Shown: positions 1-9,570, counted from the stretch's first letter. The stretch is 64,000 bases of DNA from Frigoribacterium sp. PhB116 (GCF_004364285.1 NZ_SOBE01000004.1:163405-227404); one strand, 5' to 3'. Numbers and translations are program-made. The notes: generated by a model not told the origin, from the letters alone.

Positions 1-1
1 G

Positions 2-652
2 CTCCGCTTCGACACCGCCGTGGCCGCGATCGAGACGATGGGGGACGACGTCGTGCTCCGACTCGAGGGCGCAGGAGGCGCCTCCTCGACGGTCGTCTCG
101 ACCAGCGTCGTGCTCGCGGTCGGCTCCTGGGCGCGCTACCTGGCCGCGGACCTCGTGAGGCGCGCGGGAGCATCGCTGCCCGAGGTCAGGGTCACGCAGG
201 AGGAGCCCGCCCACTTCGCGACGGAGCTGCCCGACGACGCCTGGCCGAGCTTCGTCCACCACCCGACCGACCCGGCGCTGCGGGCCCGGGTCAGCACGAT
301 CTACGGGCTGCTCACCCCGGGCGAAGGCGTCAAGGTAGGGACCCACGGCACCGGCCGCGAGGTGCACCCTGACGCCCGTCTGACCTCGCCCGGCGCGGAG
401 GGGCAGGCCGTGCTGCGCGACTACGTCGCCGCGTGGGTGCCCGGCGTCGACGTCGACACGCTCGCGCCGATCAGCTGCCTCTACGACACGACGCCGACGG
501 AGGACCCGGTGCTCGACCGCATCGGCTCCGTCACCGTCGCGACGGGCTTCTCGGGGCACGGCTTCAAGTTCGGCGCCGTCTTCGGCGCGCTGCTCGCGGG
601 CGTCGCGACGGGGACTCCCGCGCCCGAGCGGTTCCGGTTGCGGCAGGGCTGA
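2..652 (+). CDS. FAD-dependent amine oxidase, sarcosine oxidase (MSOX/DAO) family, 5'-truncated
   Basis: The reading frame is open from the window edge, so this is the C-terminal part of a longer flavoenzyme; the GTG at 20 is internal. The visible 216 residues contain SCLYDTTPTEDPVLD, matching the segment of monomeric sarcosine oxidase whose Cys carries the covalent 8-alpha-S-cysteinyl FAD, followed by GFSGHGFKFG, the family's C-terminal flavin-contacting motif. Known members oxidise secondary or N-methyl amino acids, releasing an aldehyde or imine and H2O2. The substrate cannot be told from this half. N-methyltryptophan oxidase-like or related DAO enzymes are alternatives. No downstream partner on the same strand is evident; the next genes run the other way. 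Confidence 0.8.
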   Translation, partial: LRFDTAVAAIETMGDDVVLRLEGAGGASSTVVSTSVVLAVGSWARYLAADLVRRAGASLPEVRVTQEEPAHFATELPDDAWPSFVHHPTDPALRARVSTIYGLLTPGEGVKVGTHGTGREVHPDARLTSPGAEGQAVLRDYVAAWVPGVDVDTLAPISCLYDTTPTEDPVLDRIGSVTVATGFSGHGFKFGAVFGALLAGVATGTPAPERFRLRQG

Positions 653-676
653 CCCCCGTCGCGGCCCGGGGTCCTG

Positions 677-740
677 GCCTCGCGTCGCTCAGGCCCCGCG
701 TCGCTCAGGTCTCGCGTCTCAGGCCTCGAGTCGCTCGTGC
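677..740. repeat. Degenerate ~16-bp tandem repeat between convergent genes
   Basis: About four imperfect copies of a unit like GCCTCGCGTCGCTCAG fill the gap between the flavoenzyme stop and the stop of the small membrane protein gene. No terminator-like hairpin is obvious here. Confidence 0.6.
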
Positions 741-744
741 TTCG

Positions 745-966
745 TCAGTCGTTCGTGGGGCGTCGCCTGCCGCCCCTGAGTCCCTGAGCGACGAACACGA
801 TGCCGACGACGAGCATCGGCAGTCCCGCCCACGGCGTGTCGAGCGCGAGGAACAGCGTGAGGCCGAGCAGGCCGAACACCACCCCGATCCCGATGTTGTC
901 GCTGCGCTTCTTCTCCTCCGCCGCGGCCTTCGCGCCGGCCTCTGTCTCGGGTCGCTCCTCGTCCAT
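745..966 (-). CDS. Small two-helix membrane protein, hypothetical
   Basis: A 73-residue protein with a charged, Glu/Lys-rich N-terminus (about residues 1-23), two hydrophobic segments (about 25-44 and 47-63) separated by a short TPWAG turn, and an Arg-rich tail, so both ends are probably cytoplasmic. No enzymatic motif is visible and I do not recognise a family. The ATG at 966 is preceded by TAGCCT and exactly six bases, the leaderless-promoter pattern seen repeatedly in this window; GGAG also lies close by. Convergent with the flavoenzyme, with no partner on its strand. Confidence 0.6.
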   Translation of the reverse strand: MDEERPETEAGAKAAAEEKKRSDNIGIGVVFGLLGLTLFLALDTPWAGLPMLVVGIVFVAQGLRGGRRRPTND

Positions 967-972
967 CGCTCC

Positions 973-978
973 AGGCTA
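973..978 (-). promoter_or_regulatory. Putative -10 box (leaderless) of the small membrane protein gene
   Basis: TAGCCT on the minus strand, six bases before the ATG at 966. No good -35 is visible. Confidence 0.4.
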
Positions 979-1050
979 GGCAGGTGCTCGCGTCGAGTCC
1001 TCCCTCTCCCGACGGACCTCAGGAGGAGGTCGTCCCGACCGCCTTCGCGC

Positions 1051-1095
1051 GCGGCGGGCGCGGCGGGCGCGGCGGGCGGCGGGCGGCGGGCGGCG
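1051..1095. repeat. GGCGGGCGC / GGCGGGC tandem repeat
   Basis: Short tandem repeats, first nine-base and then seven-base units, immediately downstream of the FMO-like gene stop. It may be the remnant of replication slippage. No function is assigned. Confidence 0.6.
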
Positions 1096-2274
1096 TCAGC
1101 CGTCGCGGCCGAGCAGGTCGCGCGCGAGCTCGCGGACCGCGGCGCGGCCGGCGCGGTTCGCGCCCACGGTCGACTGCGAGGGCCCGAAGCCGATCAGGTG
1201 CACCCGCCGGTCGCGGGCGGCCCGGGTGCCGACGAGCGGGACGCCGCCGAGCGGCCCGCGCAGGTCGAGCCCGTCGAGGTGCCCGACGCTCGGCCGGAAC
1301 CCCGTCGCCCACAGCACGGCGTCGACGCTCGTCGTCGAGCCGTCGGCCTCGACCACGTGCCGCGGCCCCATCGCGGTGAACATCGGACGCCTCTCGAGCA
1401 CGCCGCGCCGCGCGGCCTCGCGGGCGTAGCCGGTCCAGATCAGCCCGGTGTACGACACGATGCTGCCCGGGAGGCGGCCGGCCGCAGCGTCCTCGGCGAC
1501 CCGGCGCTCGACGTCGACGCCGTCCGACCCCGAGGTGAAGTCGTGGTCGAGGAACACCGGCTCACGCCGCGTGTACCAGAGCGTCGTCGCGACCCGGCTG
1601 ATCTCGTCGAGCAGCTGCACCGCCGAGATGCCGCCGCCGACGACGGCGACGCGCCTCCCCGCGAACTCGGCCGCCGAGACGTACTCGCGTGTGTGCAGCT
1701 GACGACCTGTGAACGAGGAGGCGCCGGGCACGTCCGGCAGCACCGGCTCGTCCCAGGTGCCCGTCGCGTTCACCAGCGCGGACGTCGTCCACGTCCCGGC
1801 GTCGCTCTCGACCCGCAGCAGGCCCGCGGGGTCGTCGTCGACGGCGTCGACCCTCGTCACCTGCACGGGACGGTGCACCCGCAGCTGCTCCGCCTCCTCG
1901 TAGGCGGTGAAGTAGCGCGGCACGGCGACCCGGCTCGGCTCGGACTCGTCGACGGGCGGCAGCGCCATGCCCGGCAGGTCGAAGATGCCGTTGACGGTGG
2001 CCATCCGCAGCGACTCCCAGCGGTGCTGCCACGCGCCTCCCGGTGCCTCGCCGGCGTCGACGACGACGAACGTCGGCGCAGTGTCCGCAGAGCCAGGGCC
2101 AGGGCCAGGGCCAGAGCCAGAGCCAGAGCGGGAGCCGGAGCCGGAGCCGGAGACTGCACTGCCCTCGGCCGCGACGAACCCCCGGAGGCGCAGGTGGTGC
2201 GCCGCGGACAGCCCGGCCTGGCCTGCCCCCACGACGGTGACCGTCGCGTGCCGCAGGTCGTCGAGGGGGTGCAC
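1096..2274 (-). CDS. Flavin-containing monooxygenase-like NAD(P)/FAD oxidoreductase
   Basis: A 392-residue two-dinucleotide-domain flavoprotein. Residues 12-27 hold the FAD motif VVGAGQAGLSAAHHL, residues 209-221 a second Rossmann motif VAVVGGGISAVQ for NAD(P)H, and ATGFRPS near residue 340 is the ATG motif of FMO/CzcO-type proteins. The substrate is unknown; relatives oxygenate ketones, amines or sulfides. Residues about 42-62 are an unusual Ser-Gly/Pro-Gly tract encoded by a hexanucleotide repeat, inserted between the first helix and second strand of the FAD fold. The start is the GTG at 2274: TAGCGT lies six bases upstream and no Shine-Dalgarno is seen. Monocistronic. Confidence 0.8.
   Translation of the reverse strand: MHPLDDLRHATVTVVGAGQAGLSAAHHLRLRGFVAAEGSAVSGSGSGSRSGSGSGPGPGPGSADTAPTFVVVDAGEAPGGAWQHRWESLRMATVNGIFDLPGMALPPVDESEPSRVAVPRYFTAYEEAEQLRVHRPVQVTRVDAVDDDPAGLLRVESDAGTWTTSALVNATGTWDEPVLPDVPGASSFTGRQLHTREYVSAAEFAGRRVAVVGGGISAVQLLDEISRVATTLWYTRREPVFLDHDFTSGSDGVDVERRVAEDAAAGRLPGSIVSYTGLIWTGYAREAARRGVLERRPMFTAMGPRHVVEADGSTTSVDAVLWATGFRPSVGHLDGLDLRGPLGGVPLVGTRAARDRRVHLIGFGPSQSTVGANRAGRAAVRELARDLLGRDG
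2091..2152. repeat. Hexanucleotide microsatellite (GCCAGG/GCCAGA/GCCGGA) inside the FMO-like gene
   Basis: About ten hexamer units. A hexamer change adds or removes two residues without a frameshift, so length variation in the Ser-Gly/Pro-Gly linker would be tolerated. Confidence 0.8.
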
Positions 2275-2280
2275 GGGACC

Positions 2281-2286
2281 ACGCTA
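2281..2286 (-). promoter_or_regulatory. Putative -10 box (leaderless) of the FMO-like gene
   Basis: TAGCGT on the minus strand with exactly six bases to the GTG at 2274. The -35 region is weak. Confidence 0.45.
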
Positions 2287-2359
2287 CGGCGGTGACCGGG
2301 GAGGCCCGTCGCGCAGCGCCCACGGCCGGTCACCCGAGCCGCCCGCGCGCCCTTTCGCG

Positions 2360-2378
2360 GACCCCCATTCCGGGGGTC
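2360..2378. other. Small hairpin in the FMO/adhesin intergenic region
   Basis: Perfect 7-bp arms GACCCCC/GGGGGTC around ATTCC, in the roughly 258-bp divergent gap. I see no convincing -35/-10 pair for the adhesin gene in this gap. Confidence 0.4.
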
Positions 2379-2532
2379 GCCAGGTCGGATCGGGGGACAT
2401 GCGGCGAAATAGGTCGAGCGATCCTCGCCGACGTGCCCTATCGTCGGGCGGGTAGCGAGTCTGCTGCCTCGGTCTCACCAACCGACGGCGCAGGCGCCAA
2501 CCACCGCTGCCATGAGGATCAGGAGCGAGTCC

Positions 2533-5500
2533 ATGAGGACTGAAGCACTCGCGCGCGCCGAAAAAGGGCGACCGACCGCGCACCGTCACCACTCCAGGGC
2601 GAAGCAGGGCGTGGCCGTGCTCACGGCCGCCCTGCTCGGCATCGGCGGCAGCGTGCTCGCCGCGGCCCCGGCCACGGCCGCACCGGCGGCCTCGATCGCG
2701 GAGGGCAGGTTCCTCGACGGCACCGCCCTCGGGCTCGACCTCGCGAACGTTCTGCTGCTGCAGCCCGCCGCGGCGACGAACACGGGCCAGCCGGCCCCGG
2801 TGACGCAGTCGACGCCCCTCGACGTGACGGTGCTGAACGCGGCCCGCGCCGACCTCGGCAGCGGCATCCAGCTGCTCGGCCCGAACGGCCTCCTCACCGT
2901 CGGCGCCGTCAACCAGTACGCGCAGGCGAACGCGAACGGCAGCTCGACCGCCGCCTCCGGTGCCGTGACCAACGGAGGCGCGATCGGCGTCGGCGGCCAG
3001 GCCGGGGTGCCGCAGGCGAACGCCAGCTTCAACCTCAGCCGTCTGGTGAACACGCAGGCCCTCGCCAACCTCCGCGTCACGACGGGCGCGCTCTCGGCCA
3101 CCGCGGCTCAGACCGCCGGGCCGAACGGGGCCCAGACCGGCGCGTACCAGATCGCCGACCTCGACCTCAGCCTCACCAGCCCGGTCCTCGCGACGACGAT
3201 CAACGGCCTCCGCTCGACCCTCACGGGCCTGCAGCCCACCGTCGACGCGATCCCCGGCACCCTGACCGGCCTCCTCGGGCCGACCGTCCAGGTCACGGGC
3301 CTGCCGAACCTGACCACCCTCGGCAACTCGCTCACGACCGTGACGAGCGCCGACGGGTCGATCACCGCGAACCTGCAGACGGGCGCGATCACGATCGACG
3401 TCCCGACCGTCCTCGCGACGCAGGGCGTGAACATCAACACGCTGCCGGCCGGCACCGAACTGACGCCCTACATCACGACCGCGCTCACGACGCAGCTGCT
3501 CCCGGCCGTCACGGTCGCGCTGCAGTCCCTGGTGACGCAGATCACCAGCGGCCTCAACGGCGTCACGGCGACCGTCAACGTGCTCGGCGCGCGGGTGCCC
3601 GTCTCGCTCGCCGTGCTCTCGCCGGTCCTCAACACGGTGATCGGCACCGTCGTGGCGCCGGTGAACACCGTCATCTCGGGCCTCGGCGGCACCGTGGTCA
3701 CCCCGCTCGCGAGCGCCCTCACCGGCGTCGTGTCGCTGCGGGCGAACAACAAGACGACCGCCGGCGGCACCTTCACGCAGAGCGCCCTCCGCGTCGGCCT
3801 GCTCGGCGTCCTCCAGGCAGGCACCGCAGTGGAGCTCGCCTCCGCCTCGGTCGGCCCGAACGCCGGCCCGCTCGCGGCCCCGACGCTCACCGGCATCACG
3901 CCCGTCGAGGGCCCGGTCGCGGGCGGCACCGCCGTCACGCTCACCGGCTCGGCCTTCACCGCGGACTCGCGCGTGAGCGTCGACGGCGGCGCGCCGATCA
4001 CGCCCACGGCGGTCTCGGACGACGGCACCTCGCTCACCTTCGCCACGCCCGCCCACGCGGCAGGACCGGTGCCCGTCACCGTCACCACCGCGGTCGGCAC
4101 CTCCGGCCCGCAGACCTTCACCTACATCCCGGTGCCCGCGATCACGGGCCTCACCCCCGCGCAGGGCCCCGTCGGAGGCGGCACCACGGTGACCGTCGCC
4201 GGTTCCGGGTTCCTCGCCGACTCGACCGTCTCGGTCGACGGCTCCGCGCCGATCACGCCCGACAGCATCGCCGCGGACGGCACCTCGCTGACGTTCACGA
4301 CGCCGGCGCACGCCCTCGGCGACGTGCCCGTCACGGTGACGACGCGCGGGGGCACCAGCGCCCCGCAGACGTTCACCTACCTGCCCGCGCCCGCGGGCGC
4401 GCCCGTCCTGGCCGGCATCACGCCGGACGAGGGCCTGGCAGGAGGCGGCACCCCCGTCACGATCACCGGCACCGGCTTCTCCGCCGGCTCGACGGTCTCC
4501 GTCGACGGGTCCGAGCCGATCACGCCCGACACGATCGCGACGGACGGCACCTCGCTGACGTTCACGACGCCCGCGCACGCCCCCGGCCCGGTGCCGGTGA
4601 CGGTCACGAACGGCACGGGCACCTCGGCGCCCCAGACGTTCACGTACCTCGCGCCTCCGCTCGCCGCTCCCGTCCTGGACACGATCACGCCTGACGAGGG
4701 CCCGGTGGGAGGCGGCACCTCCGTCACCATCACCGGCACCGGCTTCACCGCCGGCTCCACGGTCTCGGTCGACGGCTCGGCCCCGATCACGCCCGACGCG
4801 CTCGCCGACGACGGCACGTCGTTGACGTTCACGACGCCCGCGCACGTCGAGGGCACCATCGCCGTCACGGTGACGAACGCCGGCGGCACGTCCTCGCCCC
4901 TGGACTTCACCTACACGCCCGCCCCGGCCACCGCGCCGGTGCTGATCGACATCGAGCCCGAGGTCGGTCCGGCAGGAGGCGGCACCCCCGTCACGATCAC
5001 CGGCACCGGCTTCACCGCCGGCTCGACGGTCTCGGTCGACGGCTCCGCCCCGATCACGCCCGACACGATCGCGACCGACGGCACGTCGCTGACGTACACC
5101 TCGCCGGCGCACGTCGCCGGCACGGTGCCCGTCACGGTGACGAACGACGGCGGCACCTCCGCCCCGCTCGACTTCACCTACGAGCCCGCCCCCCTCGCCG
5201 CTCCCGTGCTCGCCACGATCGACCCCGACGAGGGGCCGGCAGGAGGCGGCACCGCCGTCACGATCACCGGCACCGGCTTCGAGGTCGGCTCGACGGTCTC
5301 GGTCGACGGCTCGGCACCGATCACGCCCACGGTGATCGCTGCCGACGGCACCTCGCTCACGTACACGGCCCCGGCGCACGTCGCCGGCACCGTGCCCGTC
5401 ACGGTGACGAACGCGGGCGGCACCTCCGCCCCGCTCGAGTTCACCTACCTGCCCGCACCTCCGACGGCGCCCGTGCTCGCGACGATCGACCCTGCCCAGG

Positions 5501-8500
5501 GACCGGCCGGGGGCGGCACGCCCGTCACCGTGACCGGCACCGGCTTCACCCCCGGCTCGACCGTGACCATCGGCGACACGACGGGCCTCGTGCCCGACGC
5601 CGTCTCCGACGACGGCACGGAGCTGACCTTCACGACCCCGGCCAACGCCGCGGGCGAGGTCACCGTCACGGTGACGACCGAGGGGGGCACGTCCGCACCG
5701 CTGCCGTTCACGTACACCGCGCCTCCTGCGGGTGCTCCGGTGCTCGCGACGATCGACCCTGTCGAGGGGCCGGTCGCCGGCCGCACCGTCGTGACGCTCA
5801 CCGGCTCGGGCTTCCTGCCCGGTTCGACGGTCAGCATCGGCGACACGACGGGCCTCGTGCCCGACTCGATCGACCTGACCGGCACGACCCTGACCTTCAC
5901 GACCCCGGCGAACGCCGCGGGGCCCGTGACCGTCACGGTGACGAACCTGGCGGGGACGAGCGCGCCGCTCGGCTTCACCTACCTGCCTGCCCCGGCCGAC
6001 GCGCCGGTGCTCATCTCGGCCACCCCGGCCGAGGGACCGGTCGGAGGCGGCACGGTCGTCACCGTCGCCGGCTCGGCCTTCACGCCCGGCTCGACGGTCT
6101 CGATCGGCGACACGGTCGGCCTCGTGCCCGACTCGATCTCGACGGACGGCACCGAGCTGGTCTTCACGACCCCGGCGAACGCCGCGGGCCCCGTGAGCAT
6201 CACCGTCACGAACGCCGCCGGCACGAGCGCCGCGCTGCCGTTCACGTACCTGCCGGCCCCGGCCGACGCCCCCGTGCTCACGACGATCGACCCTGACCAG
6301 GGCCCGGTCGGCGGCGGCACGCCGGTGACGATCACCGGCACCGGCTTCACGGCCGGCTCCACCGTCACGATCGGCGACACGACGGGCCTCGTGCCCGACG
6401 ACATCGCCGCCGACGGCACCTCGTTGACCTTCACGACCCCGGCCAACGCCGAGGGGCCGGTGACGGTCACGGTGACGAACGACGCGGGCACCAGCGCGCC
6501 GCTCGGCTTCACCTACGTGGCGGCCCCCGCCGGCGCCCCCGTGCTCGCGACGATCGACCCCGTGGAGGGACCGGTCGGAGGCGGCACCCCGGTGACGATC
6601 ACCGGCACCGGCTTCGCGGCCGGGTCGACCGTGTCGATCGGTGCGTCCGCGGGCATCGTGCCCGACGACATCGCCGACGACGGCACGTCGCTGACCTTCA
6701 CGACCCCGGCGAACGTCGCCGGTCCCGTGACGGTCACGGTGACGAACGACGCGGGCACCAGCGCGCCGCTCGGCTTCACCTACGTCGCCGCGCCCGTCAC
6801 CGCACCCGTGCTGACGACGCTGACGCCGGACTCGGGCCCGGTCGGCGGCGGCACCCCGGTGACGATCACCGGCACCGGCTTCACGCCCGGCGCCACCGTC
6901 TCGATCGGCGGCACGGCCGGCATCGTGCCGGACGACGTCTCCGACGACGGCACCGAGCTGACCTTCACGACCCCGCCCGGCGCTGCCGGCGACGTGCCGG
7001 TCACGGTGACGACCGACGGCGGCACCTCCGCGCCGCTGACGTTCACCTACGAGGCGGCCCCGGCGGGAGCACCTGTCCTGACGTCGCTGACGCCCGAGAC
7101 CGGCCCGGCCGGCGGCGGCACCCCGGTCACGATCACCGGCTCGGGCTTCCTGCCCGGATCGACGGTCTCGGTCGGCGGCACCACCGGCATCGTCCCCGAC
7201 GCGATCGGGGTCGGCGGCACGACGCTCACCTTCACGACGCCTCCGGGCGCCGCGGGCGACGCTCCGGTGACCGTGACCAACCTGGCGGGCACGAGCGCGC
7301 CGCTCACGTTCACGTACCTGGCGCCTCCTGTCGGCTCGCCCGTGCTGACGGCCATCGCGCCCGACGCCGGACCGGCCGCGGGCGGCACCTCGGTGACGCT
7401 CACGGGCACCGGCTTCACCCCCGGGTCGACGATCACGATCGGCGACGCGACGGGCATCGTGGGCACCCTCTCGCCCGACGGCACGCAGCTCACGTTCACG
7501 ACCCCCGGCGGCACCGCCGGAGACGTGCCCGTGACGGTCACGAACGCGACGGGCACCAGCGCGCCCCTGACGTTCACGTACCAGGCGGCGCCCGTCGTCG
7601 CACCGACGCTGACGAGCCTGACGCCCGCCGAGGGCCCTGCGGGAGGCGGCACCGACGTCACGATCGTCGGCACCGGCTTCACGGGCGACTCGACGGTCAC
7701 GGTCGGCACCACGACGGGCATCGTGCCCCTCTCGGTCTCGACCGACGGCACCTCGCTGGTCTTCACGACGCCGGCCGGCGCCGTGGGACAGGCCGACGTC
7801 TCGGTGACGACCCCGGCAGGCACGAGCGGCACCCTGCCGTTCACCTACCAGGCGGCCCCGGTCGGCGCGCCCGTGCTCGCGACGCTGTCGCCGACCAGCG
7901 GTCCTGCAGGAGGCGGCACCACGGTGACCGTCACCGGCACCGGCTTCACCCCCGGGTCGACGGTCTCCGTGGACGGCTCCGCGCCGATCACCCCCGTGAT
8001 CAACGGTGCCGGCACGTCGCTGACCTTCACGACCCCGGCGCACGCCGCGGGCCCCGTGCAGGTCACGGTGACGAACGAGGCGGGCACCTCCGCCCCGCTG
8101 CCCTTCACCTACCTGGCCCCGGCGTCCACCGCGCCCCTGCTGCTGAGCCTGGCGCCCGCGTCGGGCCCGGTCGGCGGAGGCACCGTCGTGACGATCACCG
8201 GCTCGGGCTTCGTGGTCGGCGCGACGACGGTCTCGATCGACGGAGGCGCCGCCCTGACGCCCTCGTTCGTCTCGCTCGACGGCACGCAGCTGACCTTCAC
8301 CACCCCGGCCGACACGGCCGGACCGGTGCCGGTCACGGTGACCACCGCCGGCGGCACCAGCGCGCCGCTGACCTTCACCTACGTCGCGGCTCCCGCCGGG
8401 GCGCCGGTGCTGGCCTCGCTCACGCCGAGCTCCGGTCCGGTCGGCGGCGGCCAGACGGTGACGATCACGGGCACCGGCTTCGCGGCCGGGTCCACGGTCT

Positions 8501-9432
8501 CGGTCGACGGCGGGGCAGCGATCACGCCCGCCACGATCAGCGCCGACGGCACGTCGCTGACGTTCACCACTCCGGCGCACGTCGCCGGGCTGGTGCAGGT
8601 GACCGTCACGAACGCCACGGGCACGAGCGCCCCGCTGACGTACTCGTACCAGGCCGCGGCCGCGCTGGCTCCCCAGCTGACGTCGCTGACGCCTCCCACG
8701 GGTCCCCTCGGCGGCGGCACCGTCGTCACCGTGACGGGCACCGGGTTCACGCCGGGCTCGACCGTCTCGGTCGGCGGCTCCGCCCCGATCACGCCGGACA
8801 GCATCTCGGCCGACGGCACGACGCTGACGTTCACGACCCCGGCCGGCACGGCGGGCAGCACGACCGTCACCGTGACGAACGCCGCAGGCACGAGCGCCCC
8901 GCTGCCCTTCGTCTACGCCGAGGCGGGCGCGCCGCCCGTCGTCACCTCGCCCGTGCAGGGCCAGGTCGTCACGACGCCGAACCCGGTCGTCACGGGCACG
9001 GGGACGCCGGGCTACACGGTCACCGTGCGGATCCTCGCCCGGGTGCTCTGCACCACGGTCGTCGCGGCCGACGGCACCTGGGCCTGCTCGCCGCTGGGCG
9101 GGCTGCCCGAGGGCGAGTACACGCTGACGGCCACGCAGACCGGGCCCGACGGGGTCGCCTCGGCAGCCTCGGCTCCGGTCCAGTTCGCCGTCGACCTGCC
9201 GGCTGCCGGCGGACCCGGTGCCGGGACGCCCGGCACGGGCACGCCCGGCGCGGGCACGCCCGGCGCCGGCGGCAACGGCGGCTCGGGCTCGGGCGGCTAC
9301 TACAGCGGCACCGCGGGCAGTGGCCCGCTGGCCTTCACGGGCAGCGACACCGCGCCGGTCCTGCTGGCCGCGCTGCTGCTGATGGTCGCCGGCGGGTTCC
9401 TCACCCTGCGGAGGAGGTCGCGCCGCAGCTGA
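2533..9432 (+). CDS. Giant LAxTG-anchored surface protein with 19 IPT/TIG repeats (choice-of-anchor G-like)
   Basis: A 2299-residue secreted cell-wall protein. The ATG at 2533 is chosen over 2512 because AGGAG lies seven bases before it. A signal peptide (about residues 25-55, ending ATAAPA) is followed by an Asn/Ala/Gly-rich head to about 440 resembling choice-of-anchor G proteins. Nineteen IPT/TIG Ig-like repeats of 88-89 residues (about 449-2129) follow, each with a GPxGGGTxVTITGTGF core and ending GTSAPLxFTY. Next come one further Ig-like domain containing two Cys, a Gly/Pro/Thr linker, and the sorting signal LAFTG (about 2266), a hydrophobic helix and RRRSRRS. The LAxTG form suits class E sortases. 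The role is probably adhesion or surface interaction; no catalytic domain is seen. Monocistronic, ending at a strong hairpin. Confidence 0.9.
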   Translation: MRTEALARAEKGRPTAHRHHSRAKQGVAVLTAALLGIGGSVLAAAPATAAPAASIAEGRFLDGTALGLDLANVLLLQPAAATNTGQPAPVTQSTPLDVTVLNAARADLGSGIQLLGPNGLLTVGAVNQYAQANANGSSTAASGAVTNGGAIGVGGQAGVPQANASFNLSRLVNTQALANLRVTTGALSATAAQTAGPNGAQTGAYQIADLDLSLTSPVLATTINGLRSTLTGLQPTVDAIPGTLTGLLGPTVQVTGLPNLTTLGNSLTTVTSADGSITANLQTGAITIDVPTVLATQGVNINTLPAGTELTPYITTALTTQLLPAVTVALQSLVTQITSGLNGVTATVNVLGARVPVSLAVLSPVLNTVIGTVVAPVNTVISGLGGTVVTPLASALTGVVSLRANNKTTAGGTFTQSALRVGLLGVLQAGTAVELASASVGPNAGPLAAPTLTGITPVEGPVAGGTAVTLTGSAFTADSRVSVDGGAPITPTAVSDDGTSLTFATPAHAAGPVPVTVTTAVGTSGPQTFTYIPVPAITGLTPAQGPVGGGTTVTVAGSGFLADSTVSVDGSAPITPDSIAADGTSLTFTTPAHALGDVPVTVTTRGGTSAPQTFTYLPAPAGAPVLAGITPDEGLAGGGTPVTITGTGFSAGSTVSVDGSEPITPDTIATDGTSLTFTTPAHAPGPVPVTVTNGTGTSAPQTFTYLAPPLAAPVLDTITPDEGPVGGGTSVTITGTGFTAGSTVSVDGSAPITPDALADDGTSLTFTTPAHVEGTIAVTVTNAGGTSSPLDFTYTPAPATAPVLIDIEPEVGPAGGGTPVTITGTGFTAGSTVSVDGSAPITPDTIATDGTSLTYTSPAHVAGTVPVTVTNDGGTSAPLDFTYEPAPLAAPVLATIDPDEGPAGGGTAVTITGTGFEVGSTVSVDGSAPITPTVIAADGTSLTYTAPAHVAGTVPVTVTNAGGTSAPLEFTYLPAPPTAPVLATIDPAQGPAGGGTPVTVTGTGFTPGSTVTIGDTTGLVPDAVSDDGTELTFTTPANAAGEVTVTVTTEGGTSAPLPFTYTAPPAGAPVLATIDPVEGPVAGRTVVTLTGSGFLPGSTVSIGDTTGLVPDSIDLTGTTLTFTTPANAAGPVTVTVTNLAGTSAPLGFTYLPAPADAPVLISATPAEGPVGGGTVVTVAGSAFTPGSTVSIGDTVGLVPDSISTDGTELVFTTPANAAGPVSITVTNAAGTSAALPFTYLPAPADAPVLTTIDPDQGPVGGGTPVTITGTGFTAGSTVTIGDTTGLVPDDIAADGTSLTFTTPANAEGPVTVTVTNDAGTSAPLGFTYVAAPAGAPVLATIDPVEGPVGGGTPVTITGTGFAAGSTVSIGASAGIVPDDIADDGTSLTFTTPANVAGPVTVTVTNDAGTSAPLGFTYVAAPVTAPVLTTLTPDSGPVGGGTPVTITGTGFTPGATVSIGGTAGIVPDDVSDDGTELTFTTPPGAAGDVPVTVTTDGGTSAPLTFTYEAAPAGAPVLTSLTPETGPAGGGTPVTITGSGFLPGSTVSVGGTTGIVPDAIGVGGTTLTFTTPPGAAGDAPVTVTNLAGTSAPLTFTYLAPPVGSPVLTAIAPDAGPAAGGTSVTLTGTGFTPGSTITIGDATGIVGTLSPDGTQLTFTTPGGTAGDVPVTVTNATGTSAPLTFTYQAAPVVAPTLTSLTPAEGPAGGGTDVTIVGTGFTGDSTVTVGTTTGIVPLSVSTDGTSLVFTTPAGAVGQADVSVTTPAGTSGTLPFTYQAAPVGAPVLATLSPTSGPAGGGTTVTVTGTGFTPGSTVSVDGSAPITPVINGAGTSLTFTTPAHAAGPVQVTVTNEAGTSAPLPFTYLAPASTAPLLLSLAPASGPVGGGTVVTITGSGFVVGATTVSIDGGAALTPSFVSLDGTQLTFTTPADTAGPVPVTVTTAGGTSAPLTFTYVAAPAGAPVLASLTPSSGPVGGGQTVTITGTGFAAGSTVSVDGGAAITPATISADGTSLTFTTPAHVAGLVQVTVTNATGTSAPLTYSYQAAAALAPQLTSLTPPTGPLGGGTVVTVTGTGFTPGSTVSVGGSAPITPDSISADGTTLTFTTPAGTAGSTTVTVTNAAGTSAPLPFVYAEAGAPPVVTSPVQGQVVTTPNPVVTGTGTPGYTVTVRILARVLCTTVVAADGTWACSPLGGLPEGEYTLTATQTGPDGVASAASAPVQFAVDLPAAGGPGAGTPGTGTPGAGTPGAGGNGGSGSGGYYSGTAGSGPLAFTGSDTAPVLLAALLLMVAGGFLTLRRRSRRS
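3877..8920 (+). repeat. 19 tandem ~267-bp units encoding IPT/TIG domains
   Basis: The units fall into two types. Type A has VSVDGSAPITPD and TTPAH; type B has an IGDTTGLVPD-like core and TTPANAAG or TTPPGAAG. Order: units 1-6 type A, 7-15 type B, 16-19 type A-like. The blocks suggest expansion by duplicating whole groups of units. Confidence 0.9.
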
Positions 9433-9474
9433 GTCCGCTCAGCAGCTGAGCCGCTGAGCCCGCTCAGCGACCGC

Positions 9475-9513
9475 AGGAGGTGCCCGTCCGGCCAGACCGG
9501 ACGGGCACCTCCT
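9475..9513. terminator. Strong hairpin after the adhesin gene
   Basis: A perfect 17-bp stem, arms 9475-9491 and 9497-9513, loop CCAGA, about 45 bases after the stop. No T-run follows, as is common in high-GC actinobacteria. Confidence 0.8.
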
Positions 9514-9558
9514 CGTCGGGGTCGCGCAGTAGCCGTGCCGCACGGGACGGTCTGTCGG

Positions 9559-9564
9559 TAGCGT
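9559..9564 (+). promoter_or_regulatory. Putative -10 box (leaderless) of the following membrane protein gene
   Basis: TAGCGT with exactly six bases to the ATG at 9571. The -35 (TGCCGC, 17-bp spacing) is weak. Confidence 0.45.
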
Positions 9565-9570
9565 CGGGGC

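Noticed and set aside
2284..8580. A 2098-codon open frame antisense to the TIG adhesin
   Set aside because: Its product is an Arg/Asp/Gly/Ala/His-rich periodic sequence typical of an antisense shadow in very GC-rich repeats; it has no family features and mirrors the 267-bp repeat.
4122..8891. A ladder of minus-strand ORFs of about 88 codons at 267-bp steps
   Set aside because: They are the same antisense frame of each TIG repeat, not a gene family.
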